From contig NZ_QUBR01000001.1 of NCBI RefSeq assembly GCF_003586285.1, forward strand, positions 1,481,373 to 1,545,372: 64,000 bases of DNA, written 5' to 3'. This document shows, in pieces, positions 50,564-58,508 of this stretch. A program made the position numbers and the translations under genes. The notes under the pieces were generated by a model. That model was not told the origin of the DNA, made no database searches, and saw nothing but the letters and a program-made list of their open reading frames with translations. Every line of letters starts with the position of its first letter. Position 1 is the stretch's first letter. Origin of the DNA: Aeromicrobium endophyticum. Its GTDB lineage: Bacteria > Actinomycetota > Actinomycetes > Propionibacteriales > Nocardioidaceae.

Positions 50564-52744
50564 TCAGCCGCGGTCGCGACCTCGGCCGCCCCGGCCGCCG
50601 CGGTCGTTCTTCTTCTTGCTGTCCGCCCTCTGGGCGACCGGCTGCCGCTTGGGCGGAGTGTCGAAGTTGACCGGCGTCAGGCTGCTCTGGATCTTCTTCA
50701 TGGCCTTGGCCCACATGGGTCCGGCCAGCGACGATCCGCCGACGGCGTTGAAGTCGAGCAGCTTGCCGTTGATCGTCACGCCGGCCAGCGACTTCGGCCG
50801 GCCGTTGAGATCGGCCTTCTTGTCGTTGGTGACGACGCCGGCGATCATCGAGGCCGTCGCGAGCTCGGGGGTGTAGCCGGCGTACCAGACGGCCTTGTTG
50901 TCCTGGGCCGTTCCGGTCTTGGCCGCCGACGGCACCGACAGGCCCGTGCCGTTGGAGTAGCCGAAGCCGCCGGGCTCCTGCACGCCGCGCAGGATGTCGT
51001 TGATCTGGGCGGCCTGGTCCTTGGTCATGACCCGCTCGCAGCTGGGCTCGAACTTCTTGAGCACCTGGCCGCTGGAGTCGACGATCTCGTCGACGGGTCG
51101 GGGCTTGCAGTACATGCCGCCGGAGGCCGGCGTCGCGTAGGCGGCGGCCATGTCGAGAGGGCTGACGTCGGTGACACCGAGCGTGAACGGGCCGACCTGG
51201 TCGTCCTTGCGCACCTTGATGCCCATCGACTCGGCCGCACGCACGACGTTGCAGAGACCGGCCTGCTTCTCGAGCTGCGAGAAGTAGGTGTTGACCGACT
51301 CGCGCGTGCCGTTGTACATGTTCTTGCGACCGGACGTCGTGGAGTTGTTGACCTTCCACTCGCTCGTGCTGAGGCCGTCGCAGGTCGTGTACGAGCCGAC
51401 CGGCATGGTCATGCTCTTGGGCGAGTTGTAGCTCTGGCCGACGTCGATGCCGTTCTTGAGCGCGGCGGCGACGGTGAACATCTTGAAGGTCGAGCCGGCC
51501 GGGAAGCCGCCCGACTGACCGTAGGCGGTGGGGACGACGAAGTTGATGAACGACTCGCCCTTCTTCTTGCTGCGGCCCATCGGACGCGACTGGGCGACGG
51601 CGCGCACCTTGCCGGTGCCGGGCTCGACCATGGCGAGAGCCGCGATCGCGCCGTCGGTGCTCTTGACCGTGGAGGTGACGGCGTCGTCCGCGGCCGACTG
51701 CATGCTGAGGTCGATGTTCGACTTGATCGTGAGGCCGCCGCGGTCGAGCTTGGCGCGGCGCTCCTCGACCGTGGCGCCGAGCGCGGGCTGCGCCATGAGC
51801 CACTGGCGGGCGTAGTCGCACGAGAACTCGCCCACGACGCCGAGGCAGCCGTTGGGGTACTCGGTGAGCTTGAGGCCCAGGCCGGACGCCTGGTACTTCT
51901 TGGCGTCGGCCGGAGAGATCTTGCCGAGCCGGGCCATGACCGCGAGCACCGTGTTGCGACGCTGCAGGGCGGCCTCGGGGTAGGCGTTGGGATCGAGCTT
52001 GACGGGGTTCTTGACCAGGCCCGCGAGCGTCGCGGCCTGCCGGGCGTTGAGCTCGTTCGGGGCCTTGGAGAAGTAGTGGCTCGCGGCGGCGCTGATGCCG
52101 TAGGCGCCGTCGCCGAAGTACGCCAGGTTGAGGTAGCGCTCGAGGATCTCCTTCTTGGAGTGCTTCGACTCGTACTCGATCGCGAGCTTGAGCTCACGGA
52201 TCTTGCGCGCCGCGGACTGCTTGGTCGCGGCCCGCTGCTGCTCCTTGGTGGTGGCCTGCGACAGCAGGGTCAGCTTGACGAGCTGCTGCGTGATCGACGA
52301 TCCACCCTGCGTCTGGCCCTCGGAGGCGTTGTTGACCAGGGCGCGCGCCGTGCCCTTGACGTCGAGCGCGCCGTGCTCGTAGAAGCGGGCGTCCTCGATC
52401 GACAGGATCGCGTCCTGCATGACCGGTGCGATGTCGGCCAGAGGGACGTCCTGGCGGTTCTCGTTGTAGAAGTACGCGATCAGGCTGCCGTCGGACGCCA
52501 GGAGCCGCGACGTCTGCGCGTTCGGCTGGTCCTTGAGCTCGAGGGGGAGCGACAGGACGTCGTCGGTGACCTGCGTGGTGGTCATGGCGACGATCGCCGT
52601 GGTCGGGATCAGGATCAGCGCGACGAGCAGGCCGGCGAGGCCTGACAGGCGGGCCATCGCCGCGATCAGGACGGGTTTGCGTCTGCTCTGCGTCTCCGAC
52701 TGGGCTGCGCGGCGCAGCGAGTCGCGAAAGTCGTCCGAGGCCAT
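50564..52744 (-). CDS. Class A penicillin-binding protein (PonA2-like, no PASTA domain)
   Basis: A 726-residue bifunctional peptidoglycan synthase. After one membrane segment (residues about 28-55), the GT51 transglycosylase has the catalytic Glu117 in SIEDARFYEHG and the SSITQQLVKL block. The transpeptidase has Ser418-x-x-Lys (STFK), an SVN motif and Lys609-Thr-Gly (KTGTAQ). The C-terminus is a short basic Gly-rich tail (KKKNDRGGRGGRGRDRG); the PASTA repeat seen in mycobacterial PonA2 is absent. Its position next to the divergent wblA matches the mycobacterial and streptomycete gene order. TAGGCT lies seven bases before the ATG. Confidence 0.93.
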   Translation of the reverse strand: MASDDFRDSLRRAAQSETQSRRKPVLIAAMARLSGLAGLLVALILIPTTAIVAMTTTQVTDDVLSLPLELKDQPNAQTSRLLASDGSLIAYFYNENRQDVPLADIAPVMQDAILSIEDARFYEHGALDVKGTARALVNNASEGQTQGGSSITQQLVKLTLLSQATTKEQQRAATKQSAARKIRELKLAIEYESKHSKKEILERYLNLAYFGDGAYGISAAASHYFSKAPNELNARQAATLAGLVKNPVKLDPNAYPEAALQRRNTVLAVMARLGKISPADAKKYQASGLGLKLTEYPNGCLGVVGEFSCDYARQWLMAQPALGATVEERRAKLDRGGLTIKSNIDLSMQSAADDAVTSTVKSTDGAIAALAMVEPGTGKVRAVAQSRPMGRSKKKGESFINFVVPTAYGQSGGFPAGSTFKMFTVAAALKNGIDVGQSYNSPKSMTMPVGSYTTCDGLSTSEWKVNNSTTSGRKNMYNGTRESVNTYFSQLEKQAGLCNVVRAAESMGIKVRKDDQVGPFTLGVTDVSPLDMAAAYATPASGGMYCKPRPVDEIVDSSGQVLKKFEPSCERVMTKDQAAQINDILRGVQEPGGFGYSNGTGLSVPSAAKTGTAQDNKAVWYAGYTPELATASMIAGVVTNDKKADLNGRPKSLAGVTINGKLLDFNAVGGSSLAGPMWAKAMKKIQSSLTPVNFDTPPKRQPVAQRADSKKKNDRGGRGGRGRDRG

Positions 52745-52751
52745 GCCGCTC

Positions 52752-52757
52752 AGCCTA
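52752..52757 (-). promoter_or_regulatory. -10 box of a leaderless PBP transcript
   Basis: On the minus strand TAGGCT lies seven bases before the ATG at 52744. Confidence 0.5.
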
Positions 52758-52796
52758 CGTGACGCGCGCCAGCGGACAGTGCCGACGACAACGTGT

Positions 52797-52814
52797 CTAG
52801 TCCTTCGGGACTAG
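52797..52814. repeat. Perfect hairpin in the wblA upstream region
   Basis: Arms CTAGTCC and GGACTAG surround the tetraloop TTCG. It lies midway in the 168-bp gap between the divergent PBP and wblA genes, about 100 bases before wblA. It could be an operator or a stable leader hairpin; CTAG recurs at 52824 and 52858. Confidence 0.5.
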
Positions 52815-52912
52815 GGAAAATGACTAGGAACGCTCTGACGTGCAAGGGACCAAGTTCCTAGGTTTGTATCAACCAACTTCGGCCACTGGGGCCGGTCTCG
52901 GGGAGGTTCATC

Positions 52913-53170
52913 ATGTGGAACGAAAACTGGGCTGCTGACGCCGCGTGCCGGGGCAAGTCCGACGCGCTGTTCGTCAAGGGCGCCGAGCAGAACCGCGCCA
53001 AGCAGGTCTGCGGCACGTGCGAGGTCCGGGCGGAGTGCCTGGCCGAGGCGCTCGACAACCGGATCGAGTGGGGCGTGTGGGGCGGCATGACCGAGCGCGA
53101 GCGTCGTGCGCTGCTGCGTCGTCGTCCCAACGTGACGGCCTGGCGCAACGTCCTGCAGGTCGCCGTCTGA
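52913..53170 (+). CDS. wblA: WhiB-family Fe-S regulator, WblA/WhiB4 type
   Basis: An 85-residue WhiB protein with the four cluster cysteines Cys12, Cys33, Cys36 and Cys42, then the GVWGG turn and basic helix MTERERRALLRRRP. The stretch LFVKGAEQNRAKQVC and CLAEALDNRIEWGVWGG are close to what I recall of Streptomyces WblA. The location between a class A PBP and an ArsA-like ATPase pair is that of wblA and of mycobacterial whiB4. WblA/WhiB4 proteins sense O2, NO or redox state. The ATG follows GGGGAGGTTCATC. It is convergent with the ArsA pair. Confidence 0.93.
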   Translation: MWNENWAADAACRGKSDALFVKGAEQNRAKQVCGTCEVRAECLAEALDNRIEWGVWGGMTERERRALLRRRPNVTAWRNVLQVAV

Positions 53171-53178
53171 GCTGACGC

Positions 53179-53214
53179 CGGTCGGGCTCCGCCCGATCGG
53201 TTGCCGCCCGACCG
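53179..53214. terminator. Bidirectional terminator between wblA and the ArsA pair
   Basis: Arms CGGTCGGGC (53179-53187) and GCCCGACCG (53206-53214) are perfect over 9 bp. An alternative shorter hairpin with GCCCGAT at 53191 can form inside. Confidence 0.65.
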
Positions 53215-53223
53215 CGTGCTGGG

Positions 53224-54435
53224 TCAGACGCCGTCGCCGGCGAGCAGGTCGCCGATGCGGCGCAGCCCGTCGAGGTCGTGCACGTCACCGGCCAGGGCTG
53301 CGACCGACACCGTCGGGACGCCCGGGTGCGCCGCGCCGAAGCGCCGCTTCAGCCGCTCCTCGCGCGCTGCCACCCGCATGCGCTCGGCGTGGATCATCAG
53401 CAGCTCTCCCGCGGTGCGGTCGTCGTCGGCCGAGCCGTCGACCAGCCTCTGTGCCGCCGACTCCGCGTCGACGGCGCTGATGCCGCCGGCACCGGTCTCG
53501 TGGACGCGGTTGACGACCAGGCCGGCCAGCGGCATCTGCTCGCCGGCGAGCCGTTCGACGAAGTAGGACGCCTCGCGCATCGCGGCGGGCTCGGGTGCGG
53601 CCACCACGACGAAGGCCGTGCCGCGGGCCTGCAAGAGCGCGTAGGTGCCCTCGGCCCGCTGGCGGAAGCCGCCGAAGAGGGTGTCGAAGGCGGCGATGAA
53701 CGTCTGCATGTCGGTGAGCACCTGGGCGCCCAGGATCTTGTTGAGCGCACTCGTGACGATGCCGAAGCCGGCGCTGATGAGTCGCGCCGGGCCCTTGGCA
53801 GGAGCCAGCAGCAGCTTGATGAAGCGGCCGTCGAGCATCGACGACAGGCGGTCGGGTGCGTCGAGGAAGTCGAGGGCCGAGCGCGACGGGGGCGTGTCGA
53901 CGACGATGAGGTCCCAGCGGCCGGTCGCGTGCAGCTGGCCGAGCTTCTCCATCGCCATGTACTCCTGCGTGCCCGCGAACGAGCTCGACAGGGCGACGTA
54001 GAACGGGTTGGTCAGGATCTGCGCGGCCTTCTCGGGCGTCGCGTGCTGCTCGACGACCTCGTCGAACGTCCGCTTCATGTCGAGCATCATGGCGTCGAGC
54101 GAGCCTCCGTCGAGGGCCGCGCCGGTGACGGGTCGGGGGGTGTTGTCGAGCTCGGTGAGACCCATCGACTGGGCGAGGCGTCGTGCGGGGTCGATCGTCA
54201 GCACGCAGACCGAACGCCCCTTCTCGGCGGCGCGCAGGGCGAGGGCCGCGGCGGTGGTGGTCTTGCCGACGCCGCCGGAGCCGCAGCACACGACGATGCG
54301 GGTGGCCGGGTCGTCGAGCAGGGCGTCGACGTCGAGGCGGCCCCCGCTCGAGGTGCCGGTGCCGCTGCCGGTGCCACCGCGCGGGGACGTCCGACCCTTG
54401 CGGGTCGATGGGCTGGTCTGGGCCTTGCCGGTCAT
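53224..54435 (-). CDS. ArsA/Get3-like ATPase, second subunit
   Basis: A 403-residue ATPase of the ArsA/GET3 class. A Gly/Ser-rich N-terminal tail (about 35 residues) precedes the deviant Walker A CCGSGGVGKTTTAAALAL. Switch I and II parts are ALSSSFAGTQEYMAMEKL and VDTPPSRSALDFLD, and VNRVHETG lies near the end. It matches the larger protein of the actinobacterial pair (mycobacterial Rv3680). It is coupled to the first gene by an ATGA overlap and probably forms a heterodimer with it. These proteins are not arsenic pumps: no arsB is nearby. Confidence 0.92.
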   Translation of the reverse strand: MTGKAQTSPSTRKGRTSPRGGTGSGTGTSSGGRLDVDALLDDPATRIVVCCGSGGVGKTTTAAALALRAAEKGRSVCVLTIDPARRLAQSMGLTELDNTPRPVTGAALDGGSLDAMMLDMKRTFDEVVEQHATPEKAAQILTNPFYVALSSSFAGTQEYMAMEKLGQLHATGRWDLIVVDTPPSRSALDFLDAPDRLSSMLDGRFIKLLLAPAKGPARLISAGFGIVTSALNKILGAQVLTDMQTFIAAFDTLFGGFRQRAEGTYALLQARGTAFVVVAAPEPAAMREASYFVERLAGEQMPLAGLVVNRVHETGAGGISAVDAESAAQRLVDGSADDDRTAGELLMIHAERMRVAAREERLKRRFGAAHPGVPTVSVAALAGDVHDLDGLRRIGDLLAGDGV

Positions 54436-55397
54436 CGCAGGTCTCCCAGCTGCTCGGCGAGCTCGAACAGGGCTCCGAGGTCGATGCCGTCGCTGAGCAG
54501 CGGCAGCTCGACCAGCGGGCGTCCGCAGTCGTCGAGGATCTCGCGCTGGGCGTCCTGCAGGCGCTGGCGCTCGAGGTGCGCCTCGCCCTCGGCGATCAAC
54601 GCCTCGGCGACGGTGACGTCGCGCTCGAGGCCGATGGCCGCCAGCACCGACGCGACCTCGGCCGGACGCACCGAGCCGGCGGCGAGAGCCTTCTGCGAGA
54701 CGCCCGACAGCACGGACGGGCGGACGAGGTTGAGGATGACGTGACCCACGGGCAGCCGCTCGGACGTGAGCTCGGCGATGCCGTCGATGGTCTCCTGCAC
54801 CGGCATCTCCTCGAGCACCGTGACGAGGTGCACCCGGGTCTCGGGGGCGCGCATCATCTCCATGATCGAGTCGGCCTGGCGACGGATCGGCCCCACCTTG
54901 GCCAGCCCGGCGACCTCGGAGTTGACGTTGAGGAACCGCGTGATGCGTCCGGTCGGGGGTGCGTCCATGATGACGGCGTCGTAGGTGAACCGGCCGCCGG
55001 TGCGGCGCCGCGCGGCCTCGTAGACCTTGCCGGTCAGCAGCACGTCGCGGACGCCGGGGGCGATGGTCGTGGCGAAGTCGATGATGCCGAACTTGTCGAG
55101 GGCCTTGCCGGCCCGGCCGAGCCGGTAGTACATCGCCAGGTACTCGAGCAGGGCGGCCTCGGGGTCGATCGCGAGCGCGTAGACCTCGCCGCCGCCCAGG
55201 CCGACCGCGATCTTGCGCTCCTCGTAGGGCAGCGGCGGCACGTCGAACAGCTGCGCGATGCCCTGGCGACCCTCGACCTCGCAGAGCAGGACCTTCTTGC
55301 CCTGGCCCGCCAGCGACATCGCGAGCGCAGCGGCCACGGTCGTCTTGCCGGTGCCGCCCTTGCCGGTGACGACATGGAGCTGGGTGGATTGGGCCAC
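54432..55397 (-). CDS. ArsA/Get3-like ATPase, first subunit
   Basis: A 321-residue ATPase with deviant Walker A VVTGKGGTGKTT (residues about 9-20), strand-end EVEGRQGIAQLF, and switch II VIMDAPPTGRITRFLNV. The helical C-terminal part may bind a client helix as in Get3. Corresponds to mycobacterial Rv3679. The GTG at 55397 stands six bases after TAGGCT (minus strand), so the operon's transcript is probably leaderless. Confidence 0.92.
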   Translation of the reverse strand: MAQSTQLHVVTGKGGTGKTTVAAALAMSLAGQGKKVLLCEVEGRQGIAQLFDVPPLPYEERKIAVGLGGGEVYALAIDPEAALLEYLAMYYRLGRAGKALDKFGIIDFATTIAPGVRDVLLTGKVYEAARRRTGGRFTYDAVIMDAPPTGRITRFLNVNSEVAGLAKVGPIRRQADSIMEMMRAPETRVHLVTVLEEMPVQETIDGIAELTSERLPVGHVILNLVRPSVLSGVSQKALAAGSVRPAEVASVLAAIGLERDVTVAEALIAEGEAHLERQRLQDAQREILDDCGRPLVELPLLSDGIDLGALFELAEQLGDLR

Positions 55398-55403
55398 GTC
55401 CCG

Positions 55404-55409
55404 AGCCTA
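55404..55409 (-). promoter_or_regulatory. -10 box of the leaderless ArsA-pair transcript
   Basis: On the minus strand TAGGCT is six bases before the GTG at 55397. It is one of the clearest leaderless promoters in the window. Confidence 0.6.
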
Positions 55410-55494
55410 CCGACGGCAGGGGATACCGCCTCTCGATCAGGGCTCGGACGACCGTGACCCTCATCGCCTCGCGACCCGCGTCCGTCCGTCCCGA

Positions 55495-55500
55495 TACAGT
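55495..55500 (+). promoter_or_regulatory. -10 box of the leaderless DUF4177-ridA transcript
   Basis: TACAGT is six bases before the ATG at 55507. Confidence 0.55.
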
Positions 55501-55506
55501 CGGCCC

Positions 55507-55662
55507 ATGACGAAATGGGAGTACCTCACCGCGCCGGTCCTCGTGCACGCCACGAAGCAGATCCTCGACAACTTCGGTCAGGACGGCTGGGAGCTCGTCC
55601 AGATCGTCCCGGGCATGAATCCCGAGAACCTGGTCGCCTACTTCAAGCGACCGGTCGCATGA
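55507..55662 (+). CDS. DUF4177-like small protein
   Basis: A 51-residue protein with the pattern MTKWEYLTAPV, DNFGQDGWELVQIV and NPENLVAYFKRP, which fits the DUF4177 family. No catalytic or membrane features. It is real rather than a chance frame: it has the TACAGT box at six bases, an ATGA overlap with ridA, and the same position as a small gene in the mycobacterial block. Function unknown. Confidence 0.85.
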   Translation: MTKWEYLTAPVLVHATKQILDNFGQDGWELVQIVPGMNPENLVAYFKRPVA

Positions 55663-56123
55663 CCTCCGCGGTCGAGCGTCGGCTGGCCGACGCGGGGCTC
55701 GAGGTCCCCACCGTCCCGGCACCCGTCGCGGTCTACGTCCCGGCCGTGCGCACGGGTTCGTACGTCTACACGTCCGGCCAGCTGCCGCTCAGCGCCGGCG
55801 AGCTGGTGGCCACCGGCAAGGTGGGCGCAGAGGTGACGCCGCAGGTGGCCTACGACTGCGCCCGCCAGAGCGCCCTCAACGCCATCGCGGCGGTCAAGTC
55901 GGTCATCGGCGACCTCGACATCGTGGTGCGGGTCGTCAAGGCGACGGTCTTCGTCGCGAGCACGCCCGACTTCACGGGGCAGCCGGGCGTCGCCAACGGT
56001 GCCAGCGAGCTGTTCGGCGTGGCGTTCGGCGACGCGGGTCAGCACGCGCGCAGCGCGGTGGGTGTCCCGGTCCTGCCCCTCGACGCCCCGGTGGAGGTCG
56101 AGCTCGTCGTCGAGGTCGCATGA
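55659..56123 (+). CDS. RidA-family protein (YjgF/Rid)
   Basis: A 154-residue Rid-fold protein with TGSYVYTSGQLPLS, CARQSALNAIAAVKSVIGDLD and the C-terminal ARSAVGVPVLPLDAPVEVELV. The Arg in ARS corresponds to the one that binds the 2-imino acid carboxylate in active RidA, so deaminase activity is possible. Mycobacterial counterpart: Rv3678c. It is coupled by ATGA to the DUF4177 gene before it and the NUDIX gene after it. Confidence 0.9.
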   Translation: MTSAVERRLADAGLEVPTVPAPVAVYVPAVRTGSYVYTSGQLPLSAGELVATGKVGAEVTPQVAYDCARQSALNAIAAVKSVIGDLDIVVRVVKATVFVASTPDFTGQPGVANGASELFGVAFGDAGQHARSAVGVPVLPLDAPVEVELVVEVA

Positions 56124-56941
56124 GCCTGGTCCCGCTGCCCGACGCCCTGCGGGCTGCGGCCGTCGATCCGCCGCAGCCTCCGGTGCCGGCCCGCGACGCG
56201 GCGACGATCGTGGTCGTCCGCGACGGCGACCAGGGCGTCGAGGCCTACCTCATGCGTCGCCAGACCAGCATGGCGTTCGCGGCCGGCATGTACGTGTTCC
56301 CGGGCGGAGGCCTCACGACGTCCGACGTCGAGCACCGGGTGCCGTGGGTGGGCCCGGACGCCGAGCAGTGGGGGGCGCGGTTCCGCTGCGACCCCGCCCT
56401 GGCCAAGGGCCTGGTCGTGGCCGCGGTGCGCGAGACGTTCGAGGAGACCGGCATCCTGCTGGCCGGCCCCGACGCCGACACGGTGGTGTCCGACACCAGC
56501 GACGGCGAGATACAGGCGGCGCGCCTGGCCCTCGACACGGGTGAGGTGAGCTTCGCCGAGTTCCTGTCGTCACGTGGCCTGGTGCTGCGCGCCGACCTGC
56601 TGGGTGCGTGGGCGCACTGGATCACGCCCGAGTTCGAGCCGCGCCGCTACGACACCCGCTTCTTCGTGGCGGCCCTCCCCGCCGGGCAGCGCGTCGGCGA
56701 GATGAGCCGCGAGTCCGACCATGCCGCGTGGGTGCCGCTGTCGCGGGTGCTGGCGGCCGTCGAGGCGGGCGAGGCGGCGATGATGCCGCCGACGGTCACG
56801 GCGTGCCGCGAGGTCGCCGCGCACACGGCAGCCACGGTCGTGGCGGCCTCGCAGGGGCGCGAGTTCCCGACCGTCCTTCCGCGCCTGGTGCTGGTCGACG
56901 ACCGGCCCTATCTCGAGACCGACCTGGGAGAGAGCCCATGA
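56120..56941 (+). CDS. NUDIX hydrolase
   Basis: A 273-residue NUDIX protein. The box is split: PGGGL at about residue 55 and RETFEETGILL about 40 residues later, an inserted loop typical of the larger NUDT19-like (RP2p) group, whose members act on CoA derivatives or nucleotide sugars. The N-terminal DAATIVVVRDG and C-terminal TPEFEPRRYDTRFFVAALP support this. It is coupled by ATGA to ridA and to the metallo-hydrolase gene. Confidence 0.9.
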   Translation: MSLVPLPDALRAAAVDPPQPPVPARDAATIVVVRDGDQGVEAYLMRRQTSMAFAAGMYVFPGGGLTTSDVEHRVPWVGPDAEQWGARFRCDPALAKGLVVAAVRETFEETGILLAGPDADTVVSDTSDGEIQAARLALDTGEVSFAEFLSSRGLVLRADLLGAWAHWITPEFEPRRYDTRFFVAALPAGQRVGEMSRESDHAAWVPLSRVLAAVEAGEAAMMPPTVTACREVAAHTAATVVAASQGREFPTVLPRLVLVDDRPYLETDLGESP

Positions 56942-57708
56942 GCGTCCGCAGCACCACCGTCACCGACCGCGCCTCCTTCGTCCTGGCCGCCAACCCCGGC
57001 CTCATGACGCTCGACGGCACCAACACCTGGATCCTGCGCGAGCCGGGCGCCCGGCGATCGATCGTCGTCGATCCCGGCCCGGACGACGACGACCACCTGC
57101 GCTCGGTCGTCGAGGCCGCCGGCGAGGTGGGGCTCGTGCTGTTCACCCACCGGCACCACGACCACACCGACGCGCTCGACCGCATCGTCGAGCTGACCGG
57201 TGCGCCGGCCCGCGCGCTCGACCCCGACGTCACCCGCGGTGCCGAGCCGCTCGCCGACGGCGAGACGGTCGAGCTCGACGGGCTGACGATCGAGGTCGTC
57301 GCCACCCCGGGGCACACGACCGATTCCACGTGCTTCCTGGTCGGTGCCGAGGCCTCGCTGCTGAGCGGCGACACGGTCCTGGGGCGCGGCACCACCGTGA
57401 TCGCCCACCCCGACGGCGTGCTGGGGCCCTATCTCGACTCGCTGGCCCACGTCCGCGAGCTCGTCGCCGAGGGGCTGGTCGAGCGCATCCTGCCGGGCCA
57501 CGGCCCCGTCGTCGACGACCCGGCGGCGGTCGTCGACTTCTACCTCGAGCACCGGGCCGAGCGCCTCGACCAGGTGCGGGCGGCCGTCGAGGCCGGCGCG
57601 ACGACGGCCCGCGAGGTCGTCGAGACCGTCTACCAGGACGTCGACCCGTCGCTGTGGCCCGCAGCCGAGATGAGCGTCGCTGCCCAGCTCGACCACCTCC
57701 GCGCCTAG
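56938..57708 (+). CDS. Metallo-beta-lactamase-fold hydrolase
   Basis: A 256-residue MBL-fold hydrolase with the metal motif THRHHDHTD (HxHxDH), a GHTTDST His, and LLSGDTVLGRGTT with the bridging Asp. It resembles the LACTB2/Rv3677c group, possibly an RNase or thioesterase. The C-terminal helical part (HRAERLDQVRAAVEAGATTAREVVETVY) is typical of LACTB2-like proteins. Overlaps the NUDIX gene by ATGA and ends the operon. Confidence 0.92.
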   Translation: MSVRSTTVTDRASFVLAANPGLMTLDGTNTWILREPGARRSIVVDPGPDDDDHLRSVVEAAGEVGLVLFTHRHHDHTDALDRIVELTGAPARALDPDVTRGAEPLADGETVELDGLTIEVVATPGHTTDSTCFLVGAEASLLSGDTVLGRGTTVIAHPDGVLGPYLDSLAHVRELVAEGLVERILPGHGPVVDDPAAVVDFYLEHRAERLDQVRAAVEAGATTAREVVETVYQDVDPSLWPAAEMSVAAQLDHLRA

Positions 57709-57725
57709 ACCCGTCCCCAAGAATG

Positions 57726-57782
57726 GGCGCTTTTAGCCCGCCACATCGCGCTCCGAACCAGATGCGGCGGGCTGTTCCCGCC
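57726..57782. repeat. Inverted pair of the dispersed palindromic repeat (copy B)
   Basis: A reversed unit at 57726-57742 and a forward unit GGCGGGCT-N4-CCGCC at 57766-57782. Flanks ATCGCG and GATGC extend the symmetry. It starts just 17 bases after the stop of the MBL-fold gene. Together with 33564-33620 and 58467-58483 it gives five units in the window. Confidence 0.65.
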
Positions 57783-57878
57783 AGATCGCGCGTCCACAGG
57801 GGCCGTGCCGACCCGGCGTCGTCCACAGGCAGCTGACGCGAGCGTGCGCGGTGCGGCCCGATCGGGTGACGCTCGGGC

Positions 57879-58508
57879 ATGCTCACCGTCCCGTCCGAGC
57901 TGCACGGTCGTCCCTTCACCGCCTCGCAGGCCGCGGAGGCCGACGACCGCGAGCTGCTGCGCATCGGCGACTGGCTCGTGCGGAGGGATCACGTCGACCT
58001 GCTCGAGCTGCGCGGCTTCGTGCTGGAGCAGCACCTCGACGGGGTGCAGCGTGCACGGCGCGTCGCACCGCTCGTGCGCGAGAACGTCGACTCGGCCAAG
58101 GAGTCCGACGTGCGCTGGATCCTCTGGTCGTCCGGGCTGCCGGTCCCTGAGCCCGACCTGCCGATCGTCGACGAGCACGGGGTGCGGGTCGCCCGCGGAG
58201 ACCTGGTCTACGTCCGGTGGAACGTCGTGGTCGAGCACGGCGGCTGGCACCACGAGCGCGACGCCGACCAGCGCCAGCGCGACCACCTGCGTCGCGAACG
58301 GCTGGAAGCTTTCGGCTGGCGCGTCATCGTCGTCACGGTGAAGGACTTCGACGACGAGCGGTCCATCGCCTGGCGTGTCCACCAGGCGCTCGTCGAGCGT
58401 GGCTACCGCGGCGCCCGCCCGAGATGCGGCTGGCAGGACCCCCCGAACTCACGGACGGCGAGAATCGGCGGGCTACATCCGCCACATCGTGGGGACGGAG
58501 GGGGCTAG
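57879..58508 (+). CDS. Endonuclease-like (DUF559-type) protein with internal deletion
   Basis: A 209-residue protein. The first about 18 residues (VPSELHGRPFTASQAAEA) resemble the start of AbiEi-like/DUF559 proteins common in actinobacteria. The rest, from DDRELLRIGDWLVRRDHVDLLELRGF, resembles their C-terminal half with the endonuclease-like core GDLVYVRWNVVVEHGGWHHERDADQRQRDHLRRERLEAFGWRVIVVTVKD. Full-length relatives are about 300 residues with about 80-100 residues of HTH and linker between these parts, so an in-frame internal deletion is likely. The C-terminal tail runs into a palindromic repeat and the gene overlaps the 3' end of crp by 4 bases. It interrupts a block otherwise conserved in order. 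Confidence 0.65.
   Translation: MLTVPSELHGRPFTASQAAEADDRELLRIGDWLVRRDHVDLLELRGFVLEQHLDGVQRARRVAPLVRENVDSAKESDVRWILWSSGLPVPEPDLPIVDEHGVRVARGDLVYVRWNVVVEHGGWHHERDADQRQRDHLRRERLEAFGWRVIVVTVKDFDDERSIAWRVHQALVERGYRGARPRCGWQDPPNSRTARIGGLHPPHRGDGGG
58467..58483 (+). repeat. Single unit of the dispersed palindromic repeat (copy C)
   Basis: GGCGGGCT-N4-CCGCC followed by ACATCGTGG. It lies within the last codons of the endonuclease-like gene, 22 bases before the crp stop. Confidence 0.6.

Noticed and set aside
53224..55397. Arsenic resistance operon
   Set aside because: ArsA-like proteins are present but there is no arsB, arsR or arsC; the context is the conserved WblA block.
57786..57832. GTCCACAG repeats resembling DnaA boxes
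   Set aside because: Only two partial matches to TTATCCACA in a GC-rich context, no AT-rich unwinding region and no origin genes nearby.
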